Shown here piece after piece: positions 43,675-52,176 of a DNA stretch of 64,000 bases; position 1 is the first letter of the stretch, and the number at the start of each line of letters is the position of its first letter. Position numbers and translations under genes: made by a program. Under the pieces are notes generated by a model that was not told the DNA's origin, did no database searches, and was given only the letters and a program-made list of their open reading frames with translations. Source of the DNA: Chitinophaga solisilvae (GTDB lineage: Bacteria > Bacteroidota > Bacteroidia > Chitinophagales > Chitinophagaceae); assembly GCF_009928525.1 (NCBI RefSeq), contig NZ_JAABOK010000007.1, forward strand, positions 372,001 to 436,000. The letters run 5' to 3'.

Positions 43675-44667
43675 ATGCGTAAAGCTCTGATCATTCTGAC
43701 ATCGCTGGCCCTCGTGGCCGGCGCATGTCAGCAGTCAACGAAAACAACAGACAACAGCACCGACAGTACGGGAGCCGGTAAGGTAGACAAGGTAGAAGTG
43801 CCGGTACCGGCCTTCAATGCGGACTCCGCTTACGCCTATACGGAAAAACAGGTGAGCTTCGGACCCCGGATCCCCAACACCCCGGCACAGGAAAAATGCG
43901 CCGCCTGGATCACCGGCAACCTTCGCCGCTGGGCCGATACGGTGTATGTGCAGCGTACAACCGTAAACGGGCCTAAAAATGCAAAACTGCCCTGCATCAA
44001 TATCATCGCCAGCTTTAACCCTGCCGCCAAACAGCGGGTACTGCTGCTGGCACACTGGGATACACGCCCCTGGGCTGACGAAGATGCCTTCGACAAAAAC
44101 AAAAAACTGGATGGTGCAGACGATGGCGCCAGCGGCGTAGGTGTACTCATGGAAGTTGCACGCCAGCTCCGCTCCCATAAACCGGAAGCCGGCATAGATA
44201 TCCTGCTCGTAGATGTGGAGGATTACGGCGTAAAAGAGAACGAAAATTCATTTTGCCTCGGTACCCAGTACTGGGCACAGAACCCGCACGTAAAAGGCTA
44301 TAAAGCTGCTTACGGCATATTGCTGGACATGGTAGGCGGCCGCGGTGCTCAGTTTTACATGGAAGGCACCTCCAAACAATACGCCTACGGACCTATGAAG
44401 AAATTCTGGGACGTAGCTAACCGCCTGGGTTACAGCGACTTTTTCCGCTATGAAAACTATGGTTCCTTCATTACCGACGATCACGTGTATGTGAACACCA
44501 TGGCCAACATCCCCACCTTCGACATTATCGCCTGGCAGGCTAACGGCAACTTCCCTCCGCACTGGCACACCCAGAACGATAACATGAGCGTAATAGATCC
44601 CAAAACGCTCAAAGCAGTAGGGCAAACGATATTACATGTTGCTTATAACGAACCGTTTAACTATTAA
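43675..44667 (+). CDS. M28 family metallopeptidase lipoprotein (glutaminyl-cyclase-like)
   Basis: The 330-residue protein has signal peptide MRKALIILTSLALVAGAC with lipobox Cys18. The M28 zinc site is visible as LLLAHWDTRPWADED, GADDGASGVGVLMEVA, ILLVDVEDYGV and, near the C-terminus, PPHWHTQNDNMSVID. The pattern HWDTRPxxD with VDxED is typical of the branch that includes glutaminyl-peptide cyclotransferases, so it may be a cyclase rather than an aminopeptidase. It follows cysS by 24 nt. Its stop is the first base triplet of inverted-repeat element 7. Confidence 0.9.
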   Translation: MRKALIILTSLALVAGACQQSTKTTDNSTDSTGAGKVDKVEVPVPAFNADSAYAYTEKQVSFGPRIPNTPAQEKCAAWITGNLRRWADTVYVQRTTVNGPKNAKLPCINIIASFNPAAKQRVLLLAHWDTRPWADEDAFDKNKKLDGADDGASGVGVLMEVARQLRSHKPEAGIDILLVDVEDYGVKENENSFCLGTQYWAQNPHVKGYKAAYGILLDMVGGRGAQFYMEGTSKQYAYGPMKKFWDVANRLGYSDFFRYENYGSFITDDHVYVNTMANIPTFDIIAWQANGNFPPHWHTQNDNMSVIDPKTLKAVGQTILHVAYNEPFNY

Positions 44668-44847
44668 TTACGAATTACGAATGATGAATTGCGAATGAAA
44701 AGCGGAGATTTAAGCGAAGATGGAAGGCGAAGATTCGGGCGAATAATGTCAGATCTTCGATTTAACTTATAATTCATAATTCATAATTTTCATCTTTGCT
44801 TAAATCTCCACTTTTCATTCGCAATTCATCATTCGTAATTCGTAATT
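44666..44847. repeat. Composite long inverted repeat, element 7 (exact stop-to-start filler)
   Basis: Arms 44666-44721 and 44791-44847 (56-57 nt) pair with few mismatches. The outer part is AATTACGAATTACGAATGATG and the inner part GGAGATTTAAGC. The 69-nt centre has its own smaller repeat (CGAAGAT/ATCTTCG) and extra AATTCAT units, as if one copy sits inside another. It starts within the stop TAA (44665-44667) and ends 1 nt before the next ATG (44849). Confidence 0.85.
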
Positions 44848-44848
44848 T

Positions 44849-45457
44849 ATGCCTGATTTTCTTCCCGATTACCAGCTTCACCTCAGCCAGGACAGGCGTT
44901 TCCGGAAAATTATCACCGGGCCGTTAACGGATAGGGTTAAACGGAAAAATTTTGCGTTGCGGCTGATACAGGCCATTATTAACCAGCAGTTGTCTAACAA
45001 GGTGGCAGACATAATTTATGGGCGTTTTCTGGCGATTTATAACGGTAAAGAGCCTACGGTGGCGCAGGTGGCGGCTACGCCGGCTATGGTGCTGCGGAGT
45101 ATTGGTTTATCCAATGCCAAGGTATCTTATGTGCATAATGTGGCTAATTTTGTGATAACGGAAAAGCTGACAGACGGTAAGTTGCAGAAGATGGATGACG
45201 AAGCCGTGATAGCGTGCCTGACCCGGATCAAGGGAGTAGGCCGCTGGACCGTGGAAATGCTGATGATGTTTCATCTGCACCGGGATGATGTTTTTGCGAT
45301 GGACGATCTTATTATTCAGCAAATGGTAGCGAAACTGTATAAGCTGGATATTAGTAACAGGAAAGATTTCCGGGAGAAGATGAAAAAAATATCCGATAAA
45401 TGGTCGCCCTATCGTACCCATGCCTGCAGGTATCTCTGGCAATGGAAAGATCAATAA
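44849..45457 (+). CDS. DNA-3-methyladenine glycosylase II-like (AlkA-type HhH-GPD) protein
   Basis: The 202-residue HhH-GPD glycosylase would remove alkylated purines from DNA. The helix-hairpin-helix is RIKGVGRWTVEMLMMFHL (about residues 129-146), followed by the catalytic Asp region VFAMDDLIIQQM. The N-terminal beta domain of E. coli AlkA is absent, as in short bacterial forms. The start directly follows inverted-repeat element 7. The AlkB-like gene lies 49 nt downstream, so the two form an alkylation-repair pair, although alkB has its own promoter. Confidence 0.9.
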   Translation: MPDFLPDYQLHLSQDRRFRKIITGPLTDRVKRKNFALRLIQAIINQQLSNKVADIIYGRFLAIYNGKEPTVAQVAATPAMVLRSIGLSNAKVSYVHNVANFVITEKLTDGKLQKMDDEAVIACLTRIKGVGRWTVEMLMMFHLHRDDVFAMDDLIIQQMVAKLYKLDISNRKDFREKMKKISDKWSPYRTHACRYLWQWKDQ

Positions 45458-45494
45458 TATTTTCTCAGTGTATATACATTGCGTAGTGTCTTAC

Positions 45495-45502
45495 TAAATT
45501 TG
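45495..45502 (+). promoter_or_regulatory. -7 box of a probably leaderless alkB mRNA (TAAATTTG)
   Basis: TAAATTTG ends 4 nt before the ATG at 45507, the same leaderless geometry as at 15892, 30168 and 36442. Confidence 0.6.
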
Positions 45503-45506
45503 TATC

Positions 45507-46127
45507 ATGAGCGCGCAGGGAAGCTTTTTTGAGGAGCCGGCTCCAGACAATGAAATCAGGCTGAAAAACGGAGAACTGATTTACTATCCGCAGTTCTTTG
45601 AGAAGGGGGAAAGTGATTGTTTAATGCAAGAATTACTGGGCACCATCGCCTGGAAACAGGAATCCATGTCTATGTACGGAAAAACCGTACTGTTTCCGCG
45701 CCTGATGGCCTGGTACGGAGACGCTTCCACTGCCTACAGTTTTTCCGGCAATACCTTTGAACCTCAGCCATGGACAAAAACGTTGCTGCATATACGCGAT
45801 CTCATTACGCCGGTAGCAGGCCATCCATTTAACAGCGTATTATTGAACCATTACCGCAACGGCAGCGACTCCATGGGATGGCATGCCGACGACGAACCGG
45901 AACTGGGTCCCGCCCCTGTTATCGCCTCTGTTAATTTCGGCGCAACACGCCGCTTTTTGTTACGCTATAAAAATGATCATCACCTGAAACATGAAATGGA
46001 GTTGCAACATGGCTCTCTATTGGTTATGAAAGGAAGCCTGCAGCAATACTGGGAACACCAGGTACCCAAAACCACCCGAAAAATCCCCGGAAGAATTAAC
46101 CTTACCTTCCGCTTTATCTACATCTAA
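45507..46127 (+). CDS. alkB: Alpha-ketoglutarate-dependent dioxygenase, AlkB family
   Basis: The 206-residue Fe(II)/2-oxoglutarate enzyme oxidatively removes methyl groups from 1-methyladenine and 3-methylcytosine in DNA or RNA. The iron ligands are in MGWHADDEPELG (His and Asp) and the downstream EHQVPKT (His). The 2-oxoglutarate Arg pair lies in RINLTFRFI at the C-terminus. The substrate loop VLLNHYRNGSDSMGWH fits the ALKBH2/3-like bacterial branch. It follows the AlkA-type gene and precedes the SIR2-like gene by 15 nt. Confidence 0.94.
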   Translation: MSAQGSFFEEPAPDNEIRLKNGELIYYPQFFEKGESDCLMQELLGTIAWKQESMSMYGKTVLFPRLMAWYGDASTAYSFSGNTFEPQPWTKTLLHIRDLITPVAGHPFNSVLLNHYRNGSDSMGWHADDEPELGPAPVIASVNFGATRRFLLRYKNDHHLKHEMELQHGSLLVMKGSLQQYWEHQVPKTTRKIPGRINLTFRFIYI

Positions 46128-46142
46128 AACCGTACTCCTGCT

Positions 46143-47018
46143 ATGAATACCCTAGTTTTATTAATCGGAAATGATATCAACAACATTTCCAGCGGACAAA
46201 GCTGGAAAGATCTGCTGCAGGATATTATCGCTTTCTGTCATATCGGAGACAGCGTGGAACTGGATGACAAAAAACCCTTCCCCCTCCTGTATGAAGAAAT
46301 TTTTTTAACCGCCATCAAAAAACATAAACTCCGGGAAAAAGAGCTGAAGGCTTTTATTGCCATCAAGGCAGCAGAAATAAAAGGCAACGAAATACACAGC
46401 GCCATCAGAGAGCTGAAACCGGAACATATTCTGACCACCAACTACGAGTTCACCCTCGAAGGCCGTACCCCGTATGAAAATACCAGCCTGATAAACGAGA
46501 AATTCTACAGCATCTTCAGACGCTACCGGATGAATGATATCAACTACTGGCATATCCATGGCGACTGCCTCAATCCCATGAGTATCAACCTGGGCTTCGA
46601 GCACTATGGCGGCCAGTTACAGCTGATGCGCAACTATGTAGTCAGCGGTACTTTCTATTCCAGCAAGGAAGTACCGAAAGCATCGCTGCTACGCCGTATC
46701 CACGCCAAACAGGTGTTCTTCCATTCGTGGATAGACCTGTTCTTTACCCGTGATATTCATATTTTCGGGCTTTCCCTCGATTTTGTGGAAACAGACCTCT
46801 GGTGGCTGCTGACCTACCGTGCCCGTCAGAAATTTCATCATAAGAACATCCCGGTACACAACAACATCTATTATTACATCCCGGAAGAATATATGGCAGC
46901 GTCTAAATTCAAGGTGGATCTGCTTGCAGCCAACGATGTACATGTAGTGAGCCTGCCGGGAAAAGATAAGCTGGCCTATTACAAGAATATTGTTCACCGC
47001 ATCGGAAACACACATTAA
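46143..47018 (+). CDS. SIR2-like domain protein
   Basis: A 291-residue protein with the layout of SIR2-like NAD-binding domains: LIGNDIN (residues 7-13) at the nucleotide loop, HILTTNYE (95-102) where the usual motif ends in Asp, WHIHGD (136-141), and FGLSLDFVETDLWWLL (208-223). No sirtuin zinc ribbon is present. SIR2-like proteins of this kind are often NADases in phage defence, but also occur alone. It begins 15 nt after alkB, so it is probably in the same transcript. No toxin, TIR or nuclease partner is visible, so a defence role is open. Confidence 0.78.
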   Translation: MNTLVLLIGNDINNISSGQSWKDLLQDIIAFCHIGDSVELDDKKPFPLLYEEIFLTAIKKHKLREKELKAFIAIKAAEIKGNEIHSAIRELKPEHILTTNYEFTLEGRTPYENTSLINEKFYSIFRRYRMNDINYWHIHGDCLNPMSINLGFEHYGGQLQLMRNYVVSGTFYSSKEVPKASLLRRIHAKQVFFHSWIDLFFTRDIHIFGLSLDFVETDLWWLLTYRARQKFHHKNIPVHNNIYYYIPEEYMAASKFKVDLLAANDVHVVSLPGKDKLAYYKNIVHRIGNTH

Positions 47019-47167
47019 CCGGCATCTCCAACTGTTAAGATAATCTGAAAATATATGAGCCAACTGTAACATTACCCATACTGGCAGCGTTTTTGCAAAC
47101 ATCGTGTTATTCTGACAAAAGAAAACCGGAAGGCATCTTTTGTTGTTAAAAGATTAAAAAATACATT

Positions 47168-48133
47168 ATGTTTTTCGAATTAGCATTCTCGCTGGCCACT
47201 GCTTTCATCACCCCGGTGCAAAAGAAGCAGCCCCCCAAGAACCAGACCATTTACGTGAAAGAAACCAAGGAACCCTGCACCGGCGTTGCTCCTATGCAGT
47301 GTTTACAGATTAAGGGACTTAAAGATTCTGCATGGCAAAATTTATACACCAACATCGAAGGATTTAACTACACGCCGGGCTACCGTTACAAGCTGCTGAT
47401 CCGGGTTACGCCCGTTAAAAATCCGCCTGCCGATGGTTCTTCCCTGAAATACACCCTGAGAAAGGTTTTAGAGAAAAAGAAAATAGCAAAACAGGGCACA
47501 GAACAAACCATCTATGTAAAAGAATCCAAAGAACCCTGCACCGGCGTTGCTCCCATGGAATGCCTGCAGATCAGGGACCAGAAAGATTCTTCCTGGCAGA
47601 ATTTATACACCAGTATCGAAGGTTTCAACTACGTTCCCGGTTACCGGTATAAATTGCTGATCGGTATCACTCCCGTGAAGAACCCGCCCGCTGATGCGCC
47701 TTCCGTAAAATACACACTGAAGAAGGTACTGGAGAAAAAGAAAATCGCCGGCGCCAACACAGATAAAGGCAATATCTGGAATTATATTTCCGGCAAACGA
47801 TGGAATGTTATTCAGATAGATGGCAAAACATTAACACAGTCCGGTATCTGGCTGGAGTTTGATCCGGCTACAGGTCGTTTCCATGGGAAAGGCGGCTGTA
47901 ACAGCATTTCAGGCGGTTATAAAACCAGTGGCGATGTCATTTCCTTCTCTGCTGCCATCAGCACAAAAATGGCCTGTATGGATACTGAGGTGATGCGCCG
48001 GGAAGCAGCCTTCCTGCATATGATCAGCGACAAAACCTTCCGTTATGATGTGGCCGACCAGACATTAAACCTGTATGATAATAACAGGCTGGTACTAATG
48101 TTTGGCATGCAATCTAAAGAAGACAGAAAATAA
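47168..48133 (+). CDS. Protein with two DUF4377 repeats and a META domain
   Basis: The 321-residue protein has a short hydrophobic N-terminus (MFFELAFSLATAFITPV). Two DUF4377 copies follow (about residues 24-105 and 112-193), almost identical: TIYVKE, KEPCTGVAPM, SAWQNLY, GFNYTPGYRYKLL. A C-terminal META/HslJ-like domain has GGCNSISGGYKTSG, MACMDTEVMRREAAFL and FRYDVADQTLNLYDNN. Each DUF4377 copy has a Cys pair that could form a disulfide. HslJ-type domains are outer-membrane-associated proteins of unclear role. It converges on the IPT lipoprotein gene. Confidence 0.88.
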   Translation: MFFELAFSLATAFITPVQKKQPPKNQTIYVKETKEPCTGVAPMQCLQIKGLKDSAWQNLYTNIEGFNYTPGYRYKLLIRVTPVKNPPADGSSLKYTLRKVLEKKKIAKQGTEQTIYVKESKEPCTGVAPMECLQIRDQKDSSWQNLYTSIEGFNYVPGYRYKLLIGITPVKNPPADAPSVKYTLKKVLEKKKIAGANTDKGNIWNYISGKRWNVIQIDGKTLTQSGIWLEFDPATGRFHGKGGCNSISGGYKTSGDVISFSAAISTKMACMDTEVMRREAAFLHMISDKTFRYDVADQTLNLYDNNRLVLMFGMQSKEDRK

Positions 48134-48154
48134 TTTTCTCTGTATAAAAAAGAC

Positions 48155-48187
48155 AAGGGGTGTTACATTAATGTAACACCCCTTTTT
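48155..48187. terminator. Bidirectional terminator between the META and IPT genes
   Basis: The almost perfect palindrome AGGGGTGTTACATTAATGTAACACCCCT (given in parts: AGGGGTGTTACAT, then its complement) has A/T-rich ends. It lies between convergent genes, 21 nt after one stop and 40 nt from the other. Confidence 0.85.
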
Positions 48188-48227
48188 CATTCAAATAAAG
48201 CTATGGTATACTATTTAACGCGGGAGA

Positions 48228-48593
48228 TTAATACGCCGCAAGGGCTAACTCTTTCACCGCCGCTACCAGCTTGTGTTTGGGCATGTACTCAAACAGCATG
48301 GCATTGGAAGTGTTATTACCAACAGCTACTACCACCTGCACAGTTCCTGCCTGTTGCGTGGGTATCTGAACCAGGAGATAATTGGAATCTGCCTGCAACA
48401 CCTGGGCAGCTTTTTCTCCGAAAATCACTCTGTTAGCTGCTTTGTCTTTACTGAATCCGTGACCTTTAATCACTAAAAAATTACCTGCATCACCTGTTAC
48501 GGTGGATGCCTTCTTTCCTTTGTTTGGAGCGCACGCTGTCATTGCTGTAATAACCAGCAGCAGGGCCACCACAAACATTTTGCAATGTTTCAT
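48228..48593 (-). CDS. Small lipoprotein with IPT/TIG-like domain
   Basis: The 121-residue protein has a signal peptide ending in TAC (lipobox Cys near residue 21). A single immunoglobulin-like IPT/TIG domain follows: NFLVIKGHGFSKDKAANRV, IFGEKAAQVL, LLVQIPTQQAGTVQVVVAV and SNAMLFEYMP. Such domains usually bind glycans or other proteins at the surface, often as part of larger SusE-like or adhesin proteins. A stand-alone copy is unusual. No neighbouring gene suggests a partner. Confidence 0.82.
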   Translation of the reverse strand: MKHCKMFVVALLLVITAMTACAPNKGKKASTVTGDAGNFLVIKGHGFSKDKAANRVIFGEKAAQVLQADSNYLLVQIPTQQAGTVQVVVAVGNNTSNAMLFEYMPKHKLVAAVKELALAAY

Positions 48594-48809
48594 TTTGTTT
48601 TTCTACTTTTTGGGATGGGCAACAAACCCTGTTACAAATAATCACCGGGGCTAACACTATTGCTTTTAGCAACTCTTATCCGCAACAGTATATATTCGGT
48701 ATTCAAACGGATGCAAATTTACATCTTATCGCGATAAAAACCGCGTAATTCATCAACATTATTTAAAATTACGTACTACTACGTATACGCCCATATGAAA
48801 GTAGGAGAC
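48594..48809. other. Gap between IPT lipoprotein and sdhB
   Basis: 216 nt with no gene. It must hold the promoter of the IPT gene and any terminator of sdhB. I see no T-run hairpin; a short TACGTA repeat lies near 48771-48788. Confidence 0.3.
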
Positions 48810-49556
48810 TCATTTTTTCAGTACCTGCGCCTTGTTAAATTCCCAGTTCATGCGGGCAATATGCAGCACTGAAATCTGCTGTGGGCACTCGGCTTCGCAG
48901 GCTTCTGTATTACTGCAGTGACCAAATCCTTCTGCATCCATCTGATTCACCATACGCTGCACGCGCGCCTGTGATTCTATCTCCCCCTGCGGCAGTAATA
49001 CCAGGTGCGATATTTTTGCGCCGGTGAATAACGCTGCGCTGGAATTTTTACAGACGGCCACACAGGCGCCGCAGCCGATACAGGCAGCGGCATCAAACGC
49101 AGCTTCCGCTACAGGATGCCCTACCGGTATGCTGTTTGCTTCAGGAGCAGCCCCTGTACTTACAGAGATGTAACCGCCGGCCTGAATGATACGGTCAAAT
49201 GCGCTGCGGTCAATCTTCAGATCACACTTCACCGGAAAAGCCGTTGCCCTGAAGGGTTCCAGCCATATCTCCTCTCCTTCCCGGAAGGTACGCATGTGCA
49301 GCTGACAGGTGGTCGTATGTTTCAGCGGACCGTGTGCACGCCCGTTAATCATGATACCACATTGCCCGCAGATGCCTTCCCGGCAGTCGTGATCAAATTC
49401 TATAACACGCTCTCCATGCTGCAATAACTGTTCATTCAGCATATCGAGCATTTCCAGGAAAGACATGTCAGGATCTACCTGATCCAGCGTGTAGGACTTC
49501 ATGCTGCCGGCAGCATCCGGACTTTCCTGTCTCCATATTTTAAGTCGTATATGCAT
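48810..49556 (-). CDS. sdhB: Succinate dehydrogenase/fumarate reductase iron-sulfur subunit
   Basis: It passes electrons between the flavoprotein and the membrane quinone. The 248 residues have the 2Fe-2S ligands in CREGICGQCGIMING with a later Cys (TTTCQLHM), and the cluster ligands CIGCGACVAVCKN and CSNTEACEAECPQ. It has the wider, SdhABC-type arrangement of Bacteroidota. It is the last gene of the five-gene operon, 10 nt after sdhA. Whether it runs as SDH or fumarate reductase cannot be read from sequence. Confidence 0.95.
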   Translation of the reverse strand: MHIRLKIWRQESPDAAGSMKSYTLDQVDPDMSFLEMLDMLNEQLLQHGERVIEFDHDCREGICGQCGIMINGRAHGPLKHTTTCQLHMRTFREGEEIWLEPFRATAFPVKCDLKIDRSAFDRIIQAGGYISVSTGAAPEANSIPVGHPVAEAAFDAAACIGCGACVAVCKNSSAALFTGAKISHLVLLPQGEIESQARVQRMVNQMDAEGFGHCSNTEACEAECPQQISVLHIARMNWEFNKAQVLKK

Positions 49557-49566
49557 ACCCGTAATT

Positions 49567-51477
49567 TTACTTATAGCTTCTCACGGCAGGTGTTACAAAT
49601 TCAAAATGTAAGGGTTCCTTATGTAGTTTAGGCGGTGTGTCAGCGCCTTCCCATTGCCAGGCGGAGATGAAGGAAAAATCCCTGTCATTACGCAGGGCTT
49701 CTCCGTCGGGCGTCTGGTGTTCCACCCGGAAATGCGCACCGCAGGACTCTTCCCGGGTCAGTGCATCATAACACATCAGGGTGCCCAGCTCCAGGTAGTC
49801 CGCTACCCTGCCGGCTTTTTCCAGTTCGGTATTCATAGCGTATCCGCCGGGGATATAGAGGCGCTGATAAAACATTTCCCGGAGATCCGCAATCTCTCTG
49901 ATAGCCTCTTCCAGCCCTTTGCCGGAGCGGGAAAGACCGCATTTATCATACAGGATTTTACCGAGTGTTTTATGGAAGTAATCTGTTGACAGATTACCCT
50001 GAATGCCCATCAGCAGCTGCAGTTGTTTTTCCACCTGTTCTTCTGCGGCAGCAAAGGCAGCGTGCCGGATATCTATAGGGCCGGATTTAATTTCGTCTGC
50101 CAGGTAATTAGCCATCGTGTAGGGCGCAATGAAATAGCCGTCCACGCAGGCCTGCAGCAGGGAGTTGGCGCCCAGCCTGTTGGCGCCGTGATCCGCAAAA
50201 TTGGCTTCACCCAATGCGTACAGTCCGGGTATGGTGGTCATCAGCTCATAGTCTACCCACAGCCCTCCCATGGAAAAATGCGCTGCGGGCGAAATGCGCA
50301 TCGGCTCCTGATAAGCGTTTACGCCGGTAATTTTTTCGTACATGCGGAACAGGTTACCATACTTCTCTTTAATTTTTTCTTCGCCCTGGTCTTTAATCGC
50401 TTTGGAGAAATCGAGATAAACGGCATTTTTAAGCGGTCCTATGCCATAGCCGGCATCTATGCGCTCCTTAGCTGCCCGGGAGGCTATATCGCGCGGAGAA
50501 AGGTTTCCGAATGCAGGATAACGGCGTTCCAGATAGTAGTCCCGTTCCTCTTCCGGCACCTGATTGGGCACACGGCTTTCATCCTTGTTTTTGGGCACCC
50601 AGATACGGCCGTCGTTACGCAGGGATTCCGACATCAGGGTCAGTTTGGATTGATACTCGCCGGATTGTGGCAAGCTGGTAGGATGAATCTGCGTCCAGCT
50701 GGGACTGGCCATATAAGCTCCCCGTTTGTGCGCGCGCCAGATGGCGGAGCCGTTGCAGCCCATCGCCAGGGTAGACAGATAATAAATTTTACCGAAGCCA
50801 CCTGTTGCCAGCACCACGGCGTGTGCGCCATGCCGCTCTATTGCACCGGTATCCATATTGCGCACAATAATTCCGCGTGCCTTCCCGTCGATAGTGACAA
50901 GATCCAGCATTTCATGGCGGGCATACAGCTGTACAGATCCCGCATTCACCTGGCGCATCAGCGCCTGGTATGCGCCCAGCAGCAACTGTTGCCCTGTCTG
51001 CCCCCTGGCATAAAAGGTGCGCGACACCTGTACCCCGCCAAAAGAGCGGTTATTCAGGTATCCGCCGTATTCCCTTCCGAAGGGCACCCCTTGTGCTACC
51101 GCCTGATCTATCAGGCTGGCGCTGCATTCTGCCAGCCGGTAAACATTGGCCTCTCTTGCCCTGAAATCGCCGCCCTTGATGGTGTCATAAAACATCCGGA
51201 ATACGCCGTCGCCATCATTTTTGTAGTTCTTGCAGGCATTCACGCCTCCCTGCGCAGCTACCGAGTGTGCGCGCCGGGGCGTATCCTGAAAGCAGAAGCT
51301 CTTTACCCGGTAACCCATCTCTCCCAGCGAGGCCGCGATGGCGCTGCCTGCCAGCCCGGTGCCGACTACAATAACATCCAGCTTTTTCCTGTTCGCCGGA
51401 TTCACCAGCTTCGCATGTGCTTTATAGTGGCTCCACTTGTCTTCCAGTGGTCCGCCCGGTATCTTAGACTCCAGCAT
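49567..51477 (-). CDS. sdhA: Succinate dehydrogenase/fumarate reductase flavoprotein subunit
   Basis: This FAD subunit interconverts succinate and fumarate. The 636 residues include the dinucleotide fold ([19 protein letters not shown]), the FAD-attachment segment [18 protein letters not shown], the substrate region QIHPTSLP, and the active-site stretch [15 protein letters not shown] second conserved loop is [12 protein letters not shown]. It lies between sdhC (6 nt) and sdhB (10 nt). Another SDH set may exist elsewhere in the genome. Confidence 0.96.
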   Translation of the reverse strand: MLESKIPGGPLEDKWSHYKAHAKLVNPANRKKLDVIVVGTGLAGSAIAASLGEMGYRVKSFCFQDTPRRAHSVAAQGGVNACKNYKNDGDGVFRMFYDTIKGGDFRAREANVYRLAECSASLIDQAVAQGVPFGREYGGYLNNRSFGGVQVSRTFYARGQTGQQLLLGAYQALMRQVNAGSVQLYARHEMLDLVTIDGKARGIIVRNMDTGAIERHGAHAVVLATGGFGKIYYLSTLAMGCNGSAIWRAHKRGAYMASPSWTQIHPTSLPQSGEYQSKLTLMSESLRNDGRIWVPKNKDESRVPNQVPEEERDYYLERRYPAFGNLSPRDIASRAAKERIDAGYGIGPLKNAVYLDFSKAIKDQGEEKIKEKYGNLFRMYEKITGVNAYQEPMRISPAAHFSMGGLWVDYELMTTIPGLYALGEANFADHGANRLGANSLLQACVDGYFIAPYTMANYLADEIKSGPIDIRHAAFAAAEEQVEKQLQLLMGIQGNLSTDYFHKTLGKILYDKCGLSRSGKGLEEAIREIADLREMFYQRLYIPGGYAMNTELEKAGRVADYLELGTLMCYDALTREESCGAHFRVEHQTPDGEALRNDRDFSFISAWQWEGADTPPKLHKEPLHFEFVTPAVRSYK

Positions 51478-51483
51478 GATCCG

Positions 51484-52158
51484 CTATTTTAAGAAATGAA
51501 CATACAGTGGTATCAGCGCAAATCCTGCACAGATAACGATACTAAACACCCAGCCAAATATGCTGATCCATCCGGCATATCGCGGATGATATACACCCAG
51601 GGTTCTGGCAGCGCTGAAAAAGCCGTGCAGCAGATGATAACAGAGCGCTATCATACAAATCACATACAGCAATACATACCACAGTTCGCTGTACACAGCT
51701 GTCACCAGCCGGTACAGGTCTTTATTCCCGGCGCTGTCCAGCGGCAGTTGCCCGAACTTGTATACATACCAGAAGTCGCGGAAATGTATGACCAGGAATA
51801 TAAAAATGATGGTGCCCAGCACTCCCATATTACGGCTGTACCACTTGCTCACAGCACCTCTTTTGTCATAGTGATATTTTTTTGCAGATGCACGTGTATT
51901 CGTCACCGTTAGTACAACGGCATAGATCACATGTGCTGTTATACTGGCATATAGTACCCAGGAGATAATTTTGATAAGAATATTACCTGACAGGAGATGC
52001 GAATAGGCATTAAACTGCAGATGCGCCCTTTCGTCCGGCAATAGCAGCTGCAGGTTGCCCAACAGGTGAATAACAAGAAAAAAACATAGGAACAGCCCTG
52101 TCAGCGCCATCCAGTTTTTTCTGTTCAGTGTTTTTTGCTTCCATTGACCCATAAGCAT
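51484..52158 (-). CDS. sdhC: Succinate dehydrogenase cytochrome b subunit
   Basis: The membrane anchor binds heme b and quinone. The 224 residues carry five hydrophobic segments (LFLCFFLVIHLLGNLQLLL, IISWVLYASITAHVIYAVVL, LGTIIFIFLVIHFRDF, LWYVLLYVICMIALCYHLL, and the C-terminal WISIFGWVFSIVICAGFALI). The conserved His residues in these segments are the heme ligands. Single-subunit five-helix anchors are typical of Bacteroidota and epsilonproteobacterial SDH/Frd. It follows the DASS gene by 18 nt. Confidence 0.93.
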   Translation of the reverse strand: MLMGQWKQKTLNRKNWMALTGLFLCFFLVIHLLGNLQLLLPDERAHLQFNAYSHLLSGNILIKIISWVLYASITAHVIYAVVLTVTNTRASAKKYHYDKRGAVSKWYSRNMGVLGTIIFIFLVIHFRDFWYVYKFGQLPLDSAGNKDLYRLVTAVYSELWYVLLYVICMIALCYHLLHGFFSAARTLGVYHPRYAGWISIFGWVFSIVICAGFALIPLYVHFLK

Positions 52159-52176
52159 AATCAGTTTAAATTTTTG

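Noticed and set aside
50023-51492. 489-codon open frame antisense to sdhA
   Set aside because: Lies fully inside sdhA on the other strand; no family features. It is a by-product of GC-rich codons.
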